NCBI GenBank assembly: GCA_023974075.1
Contig: CM043789.1
Span: 43,551,578 to 43,615,577 of the forward strand
Direction: 5' to 3'
DNA from: Chaenocephalus aceratus
Lineage: Eukaryota > Chordata > Actinopteri > Perciformes > Channichthyidae
DNA length: 64,000 nucleotides
Every line of letters begins with the position of its first letter. The first letter of the stretch is position 1. A program made the position numbers and the translations under genes. Shown piece after piece: positions 48,769 through 61,024 of this stretch. A model generated the notes under the pieces. The model saw nothing but the letters and a program-made list of their open reading frames with translations. It did not search any database and was not told the origin of the DNA.

Positions 48769-51140
48769 ATGCTTTTGATCCTGTGGATTACATTTGCCTT
48801 CTGTAGACCATGTCTGGCCATACAACTTTCCAAGACACACCTGAGTGACAGCACGAACAGGTATGACGAGGAGCCCCGGCCTCAACGCTGCTACAGCCAC
48901 GAGGCTATGCTAGAGCTACAATGCGATCGGCCTCCTACGAATACACCAAGCCATCTGTGCTCTTCGATATTGGATGACATCCATCGGGAGCCGCCTAGAA
49001 ACACCAGGAAAAAGAGACGAGGAAGGAGGGGAGGCGTTCAGAATCGCCTACGGCGGAGATTCAGCCGGCCACCACTTCCATCCATCATTCTCACAAACCT
49101 GCGCTCATTGAGCAACAACGTGGACACACTAAGGACATACACAAGGTACTGTCATGAATTTCTTGAGGCCTCTTTATTAGGTTTCACGGAAAGTTGGCTA
49201 CAATCTACAATGCCTGAATCTCTCTTTGCAGAGGAGGCGGTATTTGTGTGTATATTAATGACCTGTGGTGCCGATCATACTCAGTCAAATGTAAAACCTG
49301 CAATCCCAACGTAGAAATTCTTGGCATGACGTTATGACCCTTTTATCTGCCTAGAGAATTCGGGTGTATTTTACTGTTTGTTGTTTACGTGCCTCCCAGC
49401 GGCAGAGCGTCACTGGCGGCCGGCTCCATCGTTGACTGTGTTCACGAGCTGCAACTCAGCCACCCCGATGCACCGGCAATAGTGCTCTGGGACATGAAGC
49501 AATGTCTCCTGGAGACTGTGTTACCTGGATTCCAGCAGTATGTTAGGGATCACAGCAGGAAAGACAATATCCTGGATAAATGCTTCGTAAATGATAAAGG
49601 AGCCTATGTGTCTAAATACAGACCACCAATACTGAAATCTGATCATAATCTTGTGAATATGATACCAGTGTATAAGACCAAACTGAAGGGAAGTCAACCA
49701 GAAAAGGAAGTAATAGGGACATGGACAGATTGGGAATTTTTTCAGGAAGGTTCACTAGATGAAATAACTACTGTTACGAAATACTATATTAACTTCTGTG
49801 TTCCCACTAAAGAAATACAAATCTATCCAAGTAATAAATCATCAATGTGGACAAAGAACATTACAAAAAAAGTTATAAAAACCAGGAAAATAGCTTTTAT
49901 GCGGATGACACACAAATGTACGTTACCATTTCACCAGGAGACTATTCTCCAGTTAAAACACTGAGTAAGTGCATTGAACAAATCAATGCCTGGATGCGTC
50001 AGAACTTTCTCCAATTAAACAAAGACAAAACGGAGGTAATGGTTTTTGGAGCCAAGGCAGAGCGTATACGTTTTATTATTTATTTATTTATAAATGTTGG
50101 TGGTCTAATGGATAGTGAGGTGGGCTGATGATCGGAAGGTTGCGAGTTCAAAACCCACCACTACTAGTGCGCCCTTGAGTAAGACACTGAGCTCTCAGTT
50201 ACTCCAGGGAGAATGCCCTGTAATTGTAAGTCGCTTTGGAATAAGGTGTCTGCTAAATGCCTGAATTGTAAATGATATTTCTGGGAGAATAAACCCCACA
50301 GATCCTCAACTCCGGTGTGTTTCACTCGTTAACAACGCAACACAGAGCAACAAGAACGTTGTCTATAATAGCCATGAACTCGCATGTATTTTTGTTATTT
50401 GAGTGGGGGTGGATGCGTGGGCCACCCGAATAGGTTAAGGGACCTTTGGCTTTTCTTGCCGGGGGGTTGCGGTGCGGTGCCCCCACAAATAGAATCAAAT
50501 TCTGTGGGAAACACTGCTGCAATGTTCAAAACAGATAGAGCCAGAAATCTAGGTGTAGTCATGGACTCTGACCTGAGTTTCAACAGTCACATTAAAACAG
50601 TTACTAAATCAGCCTACTATCACTTAAAGAATATATCTAGGATTAAAAGACTAATGTCACAGCAGGATTTGGAAAAACTTGTCCATGCTTTTATCTTCAG
50701 TAGACTGGACTACTGCAATGGTGTCTTCACAGGTCTCACTAAAAAAAAATCGATTAGAAAGCTGCAGCTGGTTCAGAACGCCGCTGCTCGAGTCCTCACT
50801 AACACTAAGAAAGTGGATCACATCACTCCTGTTCTGAAGTCTTTACACTGGCTTCCTGTGTGTCAAAGAATAGATTTAAAAATACCTGCTGCTGGTTTAT
50901 AAAGCTTTGAATGGTTTAGGCCCAAAATACATTTCTGATCTACTGCTAAATTATGAACCATCCAGATCTCTCAGGTCTTCAGGGACTGGTCAGCTTTCTG
51001 TCCCCAGAGTCAGAACTAAACATGGAGACGTTCAGTTGTTATGCTCCAAATATCTGGAACAAACTCCCAGAAACCTGCAGGTCCGCTGCAACTCTGACTA
51101 CTTTTAAATCTAGGCTGAAGACTTCTTCTTTTTGCCGCTG
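48769..51140 (+). mobile_element. second LINE, EN and RT relics, interrupted by a composite repeat
   Basis: The first frame (48769-49314) carries a basic N-terminus and the start of an APE-type endonuclease (SIILTNLRSLSNNVDTLRTY, FTESWLQSTMPESL). 49389-49964 continues with VYVPPSGRASLAA and SDHNL. Most of the reverse transcriptase is deleted: YADDTQMYVTISP appears at about 49898, soon after the EN part. INAWMRQNFLQLNKDKTEVM runs to about 50060, the composite repeat interrupts, and the frame resumes with ARNLGVVMDSDLSFNSHIKT (50543 on), LDYCNGVFTG and WNKLPETCRSAATLTTFKSR. Confidence 0.8.
50066..50502 (+). mobile_element. composite repeat with tRNA-like head (copy of 19985-20342)
   Basis: Starts with a tRNA-derived head (GGTTGCGAGTTCAAAACCC, B-box region), then AAGTCGCTTTGGAATAAGGT and GAATTGTAAATGATATTTCT, then about 220 bases to GTGCCCCCACAAATAGAATC. 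It is inserted into the C-terminal coding part of a LINE, which fixes its limits to a few bases. The head is a SINE component, not a functional tRNA gene. Confidence 0.7.
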
Positions 51141-51559
51141 CTTTAAAAAATTGAAACTGAGCGGTTGCATTTCGTTTTTGGTTGATGAACATTTGGGGCT
51201 AGACCCCAGGGAATCAGAGTCTGGGGAATTTGTCCTGGCTGGTTTTCTCCGTGTATGCTGCTTGGAACCAAGGGGAAAACTCTGGGGAATAGCCGGAACG
51301 CCAATACGGAAGTGCCACACACAGACTGCAGTTCATATATTGGCCGATAGGCGATGGCTGCAGAAAGGAGCAATTTCCATAGACCCCCATGTTAAAATGC
51401 CCAACTTTACAGCAGAAAAAAACATGTTTCTACCCCTGGCTACATACATTTTTATTATCGATATAGTTAGATTCCACCTTGATGATTATGGATCTGTGAG
51501 TGAATTGTTTTCTAACACGACCCTTTTATTTATATTAGGTCTTAACGTTTTTGCATAAA

Positions 51560-53620
51560 TTAGGGCGTGGTCACATTGAGTGACGGCTCTGTCAAGTGCC
51601 TGCCGCTGTTAGCTTCTTGTCTCTCTGCTAGCTGCTCCGTGAAGCTAGCTACAGGGACTCTGCCTGCTCAGCTCATCCAGGAAACACAACTTGAAGCTGG
51701 CCGTGGTTGTTTGTTCTTCATGCTTATATATCGGACTATTGTGACTCGCTCTGCGGTTAAAACAGACGGTGCATGAATGTGGTTTTTTCGGTAAGTGAAA
51801 TTCGAGTGCTTTATTTATGTGTTAATGATTTTAATCAGCTACGTAATGAATGTTAAGGCTTGGGTTAGCGTGTAGGGAGTGGTAGCTACATCGGTGCTAA
51901 CGATGCTAATCGTAGCCTCCAAGTTAAAATAATAGACTGTATATATAAAGGTTAAAACGAAATAGACGTTAAGTGGGATAATACTGTTGAACAAACGGCT
52001 TCTGTTTGAGGTTGATAAAATAAGGTCCTCCTTGTAACGTAGAGATATTTTATTAGCCTATGTAGGTAGGAACTGTATGCATCGCTAAGGTTAATTTAAA
52101 TTGGCTATGCTCAAGTATGTAGACAAGCGAACGTCGAAGTAGTGTATGTGAAATCAACCTCACAATAAGATGTGTATATTACAATTATTAATGTCATATT
52201 TCAAGATGATTACAATATGGTTGGTTGAGCATTATTGAGCTTACACGTTAACATCAAAGTCATCTGAAGAACGCACCCAAACCTTGTTGTTTTATTAATT
52301 GCATTACCAAATGGGTATCAAATAAACGGTAAGCATTGGTAACACAACTTCCAAAGTTACAGTAAAATAAAAAGGACCCTGACTCGGACAATACACAATC
52401 CAACATGTTCAACAGAAGAGAATCAGTTATATTGTTTGTACACATGGTACTTTACACATATATCTGTTTGTTTAAAGTGTCCAGGTGATGCAGACAGGCT
52501 GGACCAGAGAGTGAGAGACAGAACTGGACTCCTCACAGCAGTGAACTTAAGCTCAGGTACAAAGACTCTTTTTTTCATACTGTACAAAGAATCAAGAAAG
52601 ATATTGGTTTAAATGAATGAAGTATTGACTTGAATACACTGATATACATTCCATTAAACAATACTAAATACTAGATCACCTACACATCAGTTAAGTTGAG
52701 GGTTTTTTCCATGCAAAAAGTTACATTTAGATGTTAACAAGCACTATGATTTTGTCAGCTTTCTAATTTAATGTATTGAAGGCAAAGATATTTAACACAG
52801 TGAGAACTGCTACTATTTATCTCTCAATATTGTCTGTAAAAAACGTGGTAAAAGTTATTCTTTCATTGAGACAACAGAGCAAGCTTGCATTACGTTTTGA
52901 TAACAGTTCAATATTATTTTGATAATAACATATTTCAATGTTGATGAACTTCATACTGTTCATTCATAATCTGATTGTCTTTGTAGCTCATTGTTGAAAT
53001 AAAAAAAAAACATTACAATTACAAAATAATGATATCTACAGCCCCTAAACACACAAACACACTGCTTTCATAAATAACACACTTGTTCTGCAATAATATG
53101 TTTTGTTTCCTGTCATTTTTGTTAGGAAAGGACATGCCTGAAAGACACAACATGTTCTCCTTCTCTGAGGGTCAAGAAGAACATCCAAGAAGAACATCCA
53201 AGAGGAACATTAAAAGCTGATGTTATGAGATTTTAAGACCAGTACACTAAGAAACTACTTTTATTGTAAAAACAGTCAGCTGATCGAATGCAGCTATTTC
53301 CACATCTACGCTCCATCAGCTGATTATTTCTATTTGCCTCACTTTATGAGCTTCACATTGCAGTGTGCCTTGTACCGCAGAGTTTGCAACATCACAAAAA
53401 AATGGGGCCAATCTTCAGTCAGATGTGAATGTGTAATCTAACATTTTCAGTAAGAATAATGGACAAAAGGAATCCAAATACAAATACAATTTAATGAAAT
53501 GTGAACCAAAAGTTAATCAAATGTTTTAAATAAAAAGCACATATGGACAGAAGGTGTAAACCTATTAAATGTATAAGTAAACACATTTAGTCAAATAAAG
53601 TGACAGACTAGGCCTGTGCA
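51560..53620 (+). other. possible short spliced transcript, coding status unknown
   Basis: Three exon-like pieces follow one another: a block ending at a strong donor TTTCG|GTAAGTG (51790/51791), a 73-base block between TGTCCAG (acceptor) and AGCTCAG|GTACAA (about 52484-52556), and a block after TTTTGTTAG (from about 53126) with AATAAA near 53596. One frame stays open from the second to the third block and ends ...EEHPRRTSKRNIKS at 53217-53219, but no start codon is evident in the first block. Inference from splice signals only. Confidence 0.25.
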
Positions 53621-53764
53621 GTTGGCATCAGCTTTGCCCAGCATGGGCTCCTCCATCAGGCCTGGTCCTCCTCGCTGAGGAAAGACCCTCAGTCCTCTCC
53701 AAACCAACAGACTGGACGTCCATCACACAGAGGTTTCTCCCTGAAGTCTCTGCTGCTCTCTGGA

Positions 53765-54305
53765 CACCAAGAAAGTGGATCACATCACTCCTGTTCTGAA
53801 GTCTTTACACTGGCTTCCTGTGTGTCAAAGAATAGATTTCAAAATACTGCTGCTGGTTTATAAAGCACTGAATGGTTTAGGCCCAAAATACATTACTGAC
53901 CTCCTGCTAAATTATGAAGCATCCAGATCTCTCAGGTCTTCAGGGACTGGTCAGCTTTCTGTCCCCAGAGTCAGAACTAAACATGGAGAAGCAGCATTCA
54001 GTTATTATGCTCCAAATATCTGGAACAAACTCCCAGAAACCTGCAGGTCCGCTGCAACTCTTACTACTTTTAAATCCAGGCTGAAGACTTTTTGTCGCTG
54101 CTTTTAATTGAACTGGTCATATATTAGACTGCACTTTAACTTTTTTCCATGTATTTTTTCTTTTTATGTTTATTTTATTAGCTTTTATTTTTAATGACTG
54201 ATTTTAAATGCCATTTTCTTAATGTCTTTTGTTTTTTGTAAAGCACTTTGAATTGCCTTGTGTTGAAAAGTGCTATATAAATAAACTTGCCTTGCCTTGC
54301 CTTGG
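53765..54305 (+). mobile_element. LINE 3' end (same family as 48769-51140)
   Basis: One open frame encodes VDHITPVLKSLHWLPVCQRI, DFKILLLVYKALNGLGPKYI and WNKLPETCRSAATLTTFKSR, then stop. The 3' UTR ends with AAAGCACTTTGAATTGCCTT and a (CTTGC)n tail at 54287-54305. It is 5'-truncated near 53765. Confidence 0.85.
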
Positions 54306-55284
54306 CCACCATGCTGTCTCAATCCGTCCACACTGAATATGAGAGGGGGAAAATGAAAATAATAAATGCTTTAGACAATAAGAAACATAAAGTTGACTGT
54401 TGAGTTGCTCAGTTTTTTTAGATTGTCAATACTATTACTGTATAACTAATATATCAGGTTAAGAGGCACATTCAAATAAAGATTGGTCTTTAAATACATG
54501 TTGTCTTTTGAATTGTTTGTCTAACTAGCTACCATCACATGTACCTTAGCTTGACTTAAATGTATTAAACGTGTAGTTAAGTGATATCAAAATACAAATA
54601 ACTAATGTCAAGCAAACATTAATATTTGCTTGATTCCAGTGTTGAATTTAGCACAATTGCATACAAACGTTAAGGGGTTTTAAGATTCTGAAGTATTATG
54701 CTAAAAACTCAATAACTTAGATTATTATTTATAGTTTTGCTGAATAGTTTCATGTCCGCTTACCTTAGAAACGTAAAATGCGACGGCAGTGTGCAGATGG
54801 GGAGCATGTTAGCTTAGCTTGGTAGCTTCAGCTAGCTCTGGAACTTCCAGCTGGGTGGCAGCAGGTCCCGCCTCGGCTCCGCCTCTTTGCCCTTATTTGG
54901 AGCAGGCTGACAGGAGTTGAACTCTGACGTCACAGTCGAGCCGTTAGTAGCCGACTCCGCCTACTAAGGGCTTCTACGGCAACTCTGCAGAATCCTATGG
55001 GTGACGTCACGGACCCTACGTCCATTTATATATACAGTCTATGCTTGGGACGTATGTGCCATACAAGCGTACACAGCTCATGTTCGGAGAAACCTTAAAG
55101 AAAGGCATCAGTCAAATGGAACTTCTGTGTGAACTATTCATATCTTAAACTGCACTGTAACTTTTTATTCATGTACTTTTTATTCGTGTATTTTTTCTTT
55201 TATTATCTTTTCTTTTTAATGACTGTTTTTAAATGCCTTTGTCTGAAATATTATATGAAAATTATATTTCACATCATTCATCCA
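54306..55284. other. intergenic, mostly unassigned
   Basis: The 54890-55040 part contains GTGACGTCACGGACCCTACG and the phrase ATATATACAGTCTATG, seen in related form elsewhere in the window, so it is probably a dispersed repeat. No gene was recognised. Confidence 0.4.
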
Positions 55285-55460
55285 CATCTGTGAAGTAACT
55301 AAAGGTATTAAATACATGTAGTGGAGTAAAAGTACACCATGTACCTCTGAACTGTAGTGGATTAGAAGTACAAAGTAGCAAAAGAAACATTGAAATACTT
55401 AAATAAAGTACAAGTATCTCAACATTGTACCCAAGTAGTACTTGAGTTTATGAACTCAGT
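55285..55460. repeat. AGTACTT dispersed repeat fragment
   Basis: GAAGTAACTAAAGGTATTAA and GTAGTGGAGTAAAAGTACAC match the fragment at 1120-1200 and the family described at 6690. Confidence 0.55.
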
Positions 55461-55679
55461 TACTTTACACCAGTGACTATAAAGATAGAAAGACTCAGCC
55501 TTGCACAGAGGCATGACAATACATTTTCAAAATGCTCAACAGTGCTGCCAAAATGTTAAACTCACTGCTACACAATTAAAATAAATGCGGTTATATATAT
55601 TTCTATTAGATGTGACTCTTTGGCATTTCTGTTCTTAGTAACACTGCTGCTTCAGTTGTTCTGACTGCTAAAAATCATC

Positions 55680-55892
55680 CGTTATTCCTAATTTTAAAAG
55701 CCGATATTCCGTGGGGTCCGGGGGCTCGGATCCTTGTCACCTTTTTCATACCCGATGAGTTTGCATCCCTGATTATATTTAAGACCGTTTCCCTTTTTTT
55801 AAGAAAAGTATTGAAAAAGAATCGGAATCGCAATTCTTGACTTGGTATCGGTATCGAAACCAAAATGTTGGTATCGTGACAACACTAGTGCA
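55680..55892 (-). mobile_element. one end of a hAT-like element
   Basis: On the minus strand the sequence starts TAGTGTTGTCACGATACCAA and continues TTTGGTTTCGATACCGATAC, a terminus style common in hAT elements. The opposite end was not found, so this is a partial copy. Confidence 0.4.
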
Positions 55893-55899
55893 CACTCAC

Positions 55900-55967
55900 C
55901 TGAGCTCCAGGGGCTCTCCTTGTTCTCCTCCATGTTTGCTCTCAGTTCTCCTTCTCCGGCTTCGTTT
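55900..55967 (-). other. possible 5' exon of the zinc-finger gene
   Basis: On the minus strand an acceptor (TTATTTCAG, exon from 55967) and a donor (AGCTCAG|GTGAGT, exon end 55900) bound a 68-base block with an ATG at 55933. It reads MEENKESPWSS and ends in phase 1. Short acidic first exons are usual in fish C2H2 genes. Its phase does not match the finger exon at 45493 (phase 0), so at least one further exon would be needed. No such exon was identified. Confidence 0.35.
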
Positions 55968-56064
55968 CTGAAATAATCAAGAAAACTAGAGCTGACACAA
56001 AACAAGACGACTCAATACAACCGACAGACACAACACAACTAATCTACTTCGTAGGTTCATAGCA

Positions 56065-56160
56065 GAGGTGAGAAGTAACTAAGTACATTTACTCCAGTAC
56101 TATTTAGAGGTACTTTGACTTTACTTGAGTATTTCCATGTAATGCTACTTTGTCTGCGAC
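56065..56160. repeat. AGTACTT dispersed repeat fragment
   Basis: AGAGGTGAGAAGTAACTAAG, TACATTTACT and TACTTTGACTTTACTTGAGT belong to the same family as 6690-7575. Confidence 0.6.
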
Positions 56161-57020
56161 GATAGGAGACAGTAATAAAGCTGCTTCACTGAAGAGGAGA
56201 AACTCACAGCTCCAGGACTCAGTCAGTCAGGAGGAGACTAGAAACAACAAGTCAATACACTGAGGATTCATCCTGTAACATAAAGGAGTTGCCTCACAGA
56301 AACCAGTATGCTAACAGTAATAAAGAAGAGTTACCGTACTAACACAATATGCTGAAGGTAAAAAGGGAGCGTTTACTCAAACTAAACGGTATGCATATAA
56401 CTTATGAGTATACTGTGGGATAAATAATGTTAGAGAAAGTAATTATTAAGGTATGTCCTCCACCTGAATGAGAATAAAAGAGGACGTGCTGGCAGAGACG
56501 CACACACACGAAAACTGTCAGGAGTGAAGAGGAGGAATTAAAACAGTTTATTCAATGATATGTTCTATTTCTAGATGCTTATATTAGTGTTTTATCACAT
56601 CATGTGCAGTGCCTTGTCTTATCTCTATGCTGCTGTGACGTAAACATGTTCCAAATTGATCCATTTAGTCAATGTGATGCTAAGCAGAGGAGAACATGAT
56701 AGAAAGGTCAGATAGTTATTAACGTTAGATGGAAATGACTTAACCATTACGATGAAAAGTTATTATTAATATAATACAAATATTTAGATATAATTCATCA
56801 TAATCTGTTTAGCAACTTACATTCTAACTTACAGCTCACAGTTTGTTCACTTGTATATCATTAAAATGACTTTATTCACATAGAAAGTGACTGTTATAAC
56901 GCTATCTGTGTCATTAACTATCACTAAGTTAACACAGAAAGCAAACATTAGCTAGTGAGACTGATGTACTCCATGTATACAGTATTTTCTGTATATTGTG
57001 TATTCTTTAGATACTCTAGT
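56161..57020. other. AT-rich sequence, no gene recognised
   Basis: A minus-strand 31-base block at about 56210-56240 (between TTGTTTCTAG and GTGAGTTTCT) could be a small 5' UTR exon of the zinc-finger gene. Nothing else was recognised. Confidence 0.3.
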
Positions 57021-57021
57021 G

Positions 57022-57080
57022 CAGTGGTCGCCAACCAGTCGATCGAGTGTGGTGCGGGTAGATCGCGGACCATTACAAAA
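57022..57080 (+). mobile_element. single hAT-like terminus
   Basis: CAGTGGTCGCCAACCAGTCG followed by ATCGAGTGTGGTGCGGGTAG looks like the left end of a Charlie-like hAT element. No matching right end was found downstream. Confidence 0.4.
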
Positions 57081-57835
57081 AAAGTAACAAAAGAAATAAA
57101 AATAAAAATGATAATGTTTGAAAAATACGTTTTTTTAGAACGGGTTTGTCACAAATTATTCAAAAGATTATTTCCGAGGCACACCTTCATATGATCATTA
57201 TAGTTATCCAAACAATAAGAGAATACATGAAAAACAGATATGAAATACTATATGGCAGTAAAACAAGAATACAGTTTTTGTAAGTGAGTGATTTCTAAAA
57301 TATCCATAAAGAAAAAGAAAATCTGTTTACAGTTCTGTTTCAAATGGGTGCTGAGAGAGGTATCCATAGATCTCTTCAAGGTTGGTGACATACTCTAGTG
57401 ATATGTGTCCTGTGTGTAAAGTTGCTCCTAATGCTTCATTTTTATTATATCTTATTGTACCTTTTGAATATGTTTAACTCGTGTAATGCCTGAAAACACT
57501 TCGGCTGTGCCACAATCATTTCCCAGTTTAAGATAAATCATTATTTAAATAAAGTACATCTATTTATCTAATGAGCTAAACCGTCGCTTAGCTTAGCGTT
57601 AGCTGCTAACTGAAGAACTCTATTCATATCAATGGGAAAAATGCCACGTCACGGTGAATGGAGATGCTAATAAGCTAGTTAGCATATATTTAAAACCATA
57701 TCTATGGTAAAGAGCACCAACACAACAACTCAAACAGTCTTAAAGACAACTGGTGTAATAAATAACTAACATAAAGTCAGCTGAGCATTACAAATCAACT
57801 GTTACTCACCCAGAGCCGAACTGGAATAATAACTG

Positions 57836-57948
57836 TAGCTATTAGCCGATAGCTTTTAGACTTTAGCTGTTAGCCGATAGCTTTTAGACTTTAGCTGTTA
57901 GCCGATAGCCTTTACACTTTAGCTGTTAGCCGATAGCTTTTAGCCTTT
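57836..57948. repeat. 28-bp tandem repeat, four copies
   Basis: The unit AGCTGTTAGCCGATAGCTTT-TAGACTTT is repeated four times with few changes. It lies within the region where minus-strand first exons of the zinc-finger gene may start. Confidence 0.9.
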
Positions 57949-58084
57949 AATTAAAGAGAATTTGAGACTATTTCTGGCGTACATTTAAACGTTTTTTTGT
58001 GAGTTTCTTTCTTCCAAGATTACAGCTGTTGTGTTAAATAAGATAACTTCTGATTCGTGATTAACTGTAAACTAAGCTAACAGG

Positions 58085-58215
58085 TGTTTAATCCACTCAC
58101 CTCTTGTCTTTCTCTCTCGGTTTTTGGCGGATTGCAAAGAACTTTAAACGTGCATACTTCTTCTTCTCTCGTTTTTGGCGGATTGCAAACAATTTAAAAG
58201 GTGCATACCGCCACC
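58085..58215 (-). other. possible first exon(s), minus strand
   Basis: The phrase TTTTTGGCGGATTGCAAA occurs twice (58122 and 58170). On the minus strand the first block runs into a good donor, GACAAGAG|GTGAGT (about 58099). Another donor-like site, GCTCTGG|GTGAGT, is near 57804-57816. Together they suggest a minus-strand promoter region, perhaps for the zinc-finger gene. Confidence 0.25.
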
Positions 58216-58679
58216 TACTGTACATGAGTGTGAACAGGGTTGCCAACTTTGGGTACCTGGCTGGAGTGAGATTTTGATATCATGGGTTTAATTACACATA
58301 TGCGCACTACATGACTGCTATAGTGTCAGTAGCGGGACCTAAGCATATATATAGGATATATAATACAATATAACAAATACACAATATTGGACACAGACTA
58401 TAAAGGGCACAAAGTTTCATTCACTAATGAAAGTCAAACACATGTTTGTTTCCACTGTTTTATTGTGTGCATAGGCCTGTCGCAGGCCCGGCTCCAGAAC
58501 AAAATGACTCAGGGTGCATCTGAGATTAGAGAGGGTGCAGTGGTAAAGTGCTATTTTGTGGGGAGTGGAGTCGAACCTAACACCCTCTAATGGGGTCCTC
58601 ACCTCCTCTAGGAGGGTCCTCACCTCCTCTAGGGGGGTCCGGGGGCATGCTAAAATATTGAAGTTAAAAGCATCAATCT

Positions 58680-59160
58680 GGTGCACTTTGAGAGCAAAAT
58701 GAAGAGATCTATGGATCTGTGCTCTTTGCTTGATTCATGCCTTGCCAGTCCCTTATCACGTAGCCTATAAGAGCATGGCACCAGTTGTTCTAGCCAGTTG
58801 TGGTGAAGGCATCTGACTTACTTGAATCGAAATGTCTACAGGCATAGCAGAATATGGCATCTTTTTCACATGAATATTCCAATCAATCTCTGTTTTGAAA
58901 CCATGAGCTGCAAACTGAGCGCCTTACAGGCGAGTTGGGTACTTTTATAAATATACCTGGGAAGGCTCTGTTTTGCCCAGGTCCTCTGGCACTTGCGGGC
59001 CGCTGAGGGGTGGCGGTGTTTGGGGCAACGAAGACGGCTGCTCCGCCTCCGTGGGCGAGGCGGGCAAAGCTGGCGAGTCAGACGGGAGGACGTTATTGTC
59101 CACGACAGTGGCCGCGGGTAACGTAATGTCCTGAACTGTTATTACCTGCAGTCGATGCAG
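58680..59160 (-). pseudogene. TTF-type zinc finger relic of a hAT (ZMYM1-like) protein
   Basis: The minus strand first shows an exon-like block (about 59150 to 58963) reading PALPASPTEAEQPSSLPQTP and PQVPEDLGKTEPSQ before a GT. Further on it reads LEYSCEKDAIFCYACRHFDS, SKSDAFTTTG, a stop, NNWCHAL and, in another frame, RDKGLARHESSKEHRS. That is the TTF-type zinc finger at the N-terminus of ZMYM1-like hAT proteins, with its Cys and His residues still visible. Two in-frame stops and a frameshift make it a relic. The rest of the transposase was not found. Confidence 0.75.
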
Positions 59161-59389
59161 TGTTACTGCTGGCGATTAGGGCTGGTTGTTTTAACCATTT
59201 TCTGATGTCCATCACCGACTGCTGTGTAAGCACCTTCCAGATGATGAACGTGCAGCGGCACAGGTCACGCACGTTCTGACATTATAACGTTCCTTACCGT
59301 TTAAATTGACCAAATAAATGCAGCAGACAATGTTATTTAACCACAATTACAATTTATTTTATCTAAATTCTTCTCCTAAGTGTTTATTT

Positions 59390-59628
59390 ATTCATTAATT
59401 TTAAGATATACTTTATTAATCCCCGTGGGAAATTGTTTCTCTGCATTTGACCCATCCTAGTGTTAGGAGCAGTGTGCTGCCATTTTGAACAGCGCCCGGG
59501 GAGCAGTGTAGGGAACGGTGTCTTGCTCAGGGACACCTCGGTAGCACTTGGTCTTTCCGGGACTTGAACTGGTGACCTTCCAGTTACCAAGCCAAGTCCC
59601 TATCGACTTCGCCGCCCACCACCGCCCC
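59390..59628 (-). mobile_element. tRNA-derived SINE
   Basis: On the minus strand a head with GGCGAAGTCGATAGGGACTT and a B-box region CCAGTTCAAGTCCC leads to a body with AGGTGTCCCTGAGCAAGACA and a tail GGGATTAATAAAGTATAT. Confidence 0.75.
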
Positions 59629-59629
59629 A

Positions 59630-60650
59630 AATGCACCCCCGTAGAACCTGGTCTACCGGAAATGCCCGCAAGACGGCTCACTTGACCGCAACAAGTGCAA
59701 GTGTTTTAACACGTGATAATGGCGGCTTACAGGGGGATAAAGTTGTACATGCGGTAATGGCGGCTGACAGAGGCATACATTTATACACAGCTCGCCGCAA
59801 TAGCACGAGACTGGAAATATATGACGATCGTACATACCAAATATAATTATATCAACAGTCACAGCGGACAGAAAGTGAAACTACTGAACATTTAACAGGC
59901 AGTCACACTTACGGCAAACAAGTACTGTAAACAATATATTGTAGAGCCGATGAACGGGAGTCAGAGGCAGTGCATTCAGAATGGATTTCCACACTTTATT
60001 ATTATTAATCCAGACAACGTGAGCACATGAGCTGCTCTGTGTAACCAGCTAGCATGAATGAACTCTCACCCCGGTACCCTCACTAACGGGTCCGGGTTGC
60101 AACACACACTATAAGCCACAGTGAATTATGTCCCGTAACTGTCACCACACAAGCCCCCCCAGAATTCACTCGTACACAAAGTCTGTGCGGCGGGGAGGAA
60201 CGACAAGGGGAGTTTACGCGAGCAACGCGACCAACAACCAATCACATGAATCTCTCCTGTCTCACTTTTGCCGCCGCGAAGCTACGCTTCGCTCCCACAA
60301 TGCAGTTCGGCGAAACGTGACGTCACCCCATTCAAAGTGAATGGGCAGAAGCGTCGAAGAGTCAACGCACGCCGCCGTGTGTAGGGGCCGAGTTTCATAC
60401 ACGCACAACGCGGAACACACAACGACCCGTTCACTCCTACATCCATGGTTCACTCGCTGGAAGTCTGTTTGACCGGTCGCGCGCTAATGACTAATGACGC
60501 TACAGTGTGAGGGGTGCGTCCGGTAACTGTCTCTGGGGGGCGTCCCAAAGCAGGGAAATGTGTACAATAAGCAACAACAGTTCATTGCAAGAGTTGTTGC
60601 AGAATTATTAGCGCAGAGATCAAAAAGTCTCTAGAACTCGACCACACACA
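59630..60650. other. GC-richer unassigned sequence, probable dispersed element
   Basis: Contains CCATTCAAAGTGAATGGGCA beside GTGACGTCACC and a palindromic CGCGAAGCTACGCTTCGC (60277-60294). These features suggest a MITE-like repeat around 60260-60450, with no defined ends. No gene was recognised. Confidence 0.35.
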
Positions 60651-60651
60651 A

Positions 60652-60773
<122 letters not shown>

Positions 60774-61024
60774 AATAAAGATTGTGCAATATTAACCAGC
60801 CATACGTGTTTATTTACTATTCACTGTACTTTTGTACTGTACCCCTAAGTTACTTAGCATTTTACCACTTCCAGTTCTCTCGTCTCACAATCAATGTTTT
60901 TTTAAACTTGTTTTGTATGTACCGGTATGCACCAAGTCAAATTCCTCATATGTGTTAACCTAACTGGAAATAAACCTCTCTCTGATTCTGATTCTGATGA
61001 CATTGCTTCTCTCGGTCGCTGGTC

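Noticed and set aside
50095..50165. tRNA gene candidate (also at 1925, 20305, 23840, 59560 and 62690)
   Set aside because: Each has a B-box-like word but lacks a complete cloverleaf and continues into a SINE body and LINE-type tail.
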